From: Promethearchaeota archaeon
Lineage (GTDB): Archaea; Asgardarchaeota; Lokiarchaeia; Sigyniarchaeales; SOKP01
NCBI GenBank assembly: GCA_016840695.1
Contig: JAEORV010000115.1
Location: 1 to 6,029, forward strand
Direction: 5' to 3'
DNA: 6,029 nt
Below, in pieces: positions 5,901-6,029 of the stretch; the first letter of the stretch is position 1, and each line of letters begins with the position of its first letter. Both the position numbers and the translations under genes were made by a program. The notes below the pieces were generated by a model that was given only the letters and a program-made list of their open reading frames with translations, did no database searches and was not told where the DNA came from.

Positions 5901-6029
5901 TTGTCTTTCGTTTTTCTTCCAAGATCCAAAGCTTTTTCATTTAATTCTATACTTTTATTAAAATATAATCGCTGCTTTAACTCATCTTTAACACGATAAG
6001 TTGCAATTTCATAATATATTAACCCAGTT
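2969..6029 (-). CDS. TPR-like helical repeat protein with C-terminal nitrilase (carbon-nitrogen hydrolase) domain, 5' end outside window
   Basis: The frame is open to the window edge, so the N-terminus is missing; 1019 residues are visible. Numbering here starts at the TTG at 5929, which is probably internal because TPR-like sequence continues upstream of it (LYFNKSIELNEKALDLG). Residues 1 to about 640 are almost wholly alpha-helical with degenerate TPR units, for example LARIEDRQGN..SARYYEKA (261-281), HKRENHTTAQESYIKAYE (321-338), LEEHEKAIEQYE (368-379) and ILGKKGEHCEAAELFASA (433-450). TPR solenoids bind peptides or proteins. A linker (about 650-715) leads to a nitrilase-superfamily domain (about 717-975) with Glu778 in LLFPEM, Lys832 in QEKHIP and Cys873 in IAICRD: an intact triad that cleaves non-peptide C-N bonds by a thioester. 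No signal peptide can be judged. Substrate, partner and any N-terminal domain are unknown. The fusion call is firm; the biological role is not. Confidence 0.93.
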   Translation of the reverse strand, partial: TGLIYYEIATYRVKDELKQRLYFNKSIELNEKALDLGRKTKDNNMIIMILWGLILSAAFSGRVNYLQKRIASDIEEIRKIGTIFKDNMAVIYSNSQYIPVIYYTTISQWRIFTPAQRISYAKRGIEHAKEALTKTRSPFFASIHQNISWCYSQLVVLSTSKSKQTDYIDKMLEYAILADKIAEKYKGSVIRSYGFAALYKAYKTLADIADSKEERIKMLSKAIDASKEYNKHPGQSISGNITSQMRLGLLYEEFGILNTSDDALIEAKELFLNTIEECQKRGFLAKAAATFEYLARIEDRQGNNTTSARYYEKAQKTHLESLENVEYKPLKKRITEKSNYAKAWGLIESAKAFHKRENHTTAQESYIKAYEILKNLRSFEYEAMYFSAWASQEEAERLSKLEEHEKAIEQYEMTKNTFNKAIKSMDAVLKRSNDRFVLERIEKLGKIAELRIKYCSARINVEKARILGKKGEHCEAAELFASAATEFRYVCNLFKVERERGELEAVYFLCRAWETMELAEKYEDPGRFAEAATLFVKASKTFSDSKLKFLASGNASFCQALENGCMFDEESELKVKTELYSKIRADLRKAAISYQKGGFENGADWALATSTYFDAAWHLIRADMQLELEQRKELLKIGSEYLRSSAKLFEKAGNIHKKEEVLERLNMVEKEEKIMITALNSIKKPDISRSTVGIVAPACSLETSQSPRLGEVVQFTEEERRVMEERSAKKYEISYKDLFQEYPKVQKRECRVAIAQIGVSKTGNVIGEFFQMKPSGLLGIKEEKVESVKAQVRDIVENASEEGVNILLFPEMAIDLNYGEFLEEISDLAKLYNMYIVPGSFHDQETKRNVSVVFGPDGILWEQEKHIPATIHFGKKRFKEAIDVGNIPRKTIICNTEYGRIAIAICRDFLDMDLRVELKNFEPPVDIILNPAFTPVTADFKAAHFDARRSIYAYCFFANFAEFGDSFIHTPEKERVERTILPKEEGLIYKDVDLFKLRSERKKWEKEQKKEIRFIQSTR

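Noticed and set aside
2969..6029. Reading the large protein as a STAND/NLR-type defence protein
   Set aside because: No Walker A or B motif, wHTH or TIR pattern is visible in the 1019 residues present. Only the solenoid and the nitrilase domain are supported, and an NTPase could be claimed only from sequence beyond the window.

Overview
This AT-rich window looks archaeal. Short TATA-box-like elements sit about 25 bases ahead of likely transcription starts, a Shine-Dalgarno site is present only at some genes, and a pyrimidine/T-rich tract rather than a hairpin follows a plus-strand gene. The exact lineage cannot be fixed from this sequence. It is probably a mesophilic or moderately thermophilic archaeon known from environmental genomes. 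No RNA gene, CRISPR array, insertion sequence or origin is visible, and coding density is high.

The left half (1-2473) is an amino-acid metabolism cluster. A minus-strand aspartate/glutamate racemase-family gene is divergent from a plus-strand PLP-dependent aminotransferase of fold type I. A RidA-type enamine/imine deaminase follows on the same strand. The aminotransferase has every expected PLP residue. RidA would clear reactive imines formed by PLP enzymes, so the pairing makes sense. The racemase has Asp where this family normally has its first catalytic Cys, so its reaction is uncertain. The divergent spacer holds two TATA-like elements and a 22-base dyad that may be an operator.

The middle (2474-2968) holds a small minus-strand NTF2-like (SnoaL/DUF4440-type) protein. 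It converges on ridA across 18 bases, apparently starts at TTG, and has its own TATA box.

The right half (2969-6029) is one large minus-strand gene. It encodes a long TPR-like alpha-helical solenoid, a linker, and a C-terminal carbon-nitrogen hydrolase (nitrilase) domain with an intact Glu-Lys-Cys triad. The frame is still open at the window edge, so the true N-terminus is missing. This solenoid-plus-amidohydrolase fusion is the most unusual object in the window. Its partner, substrate and any N-terminal domain are unknown.
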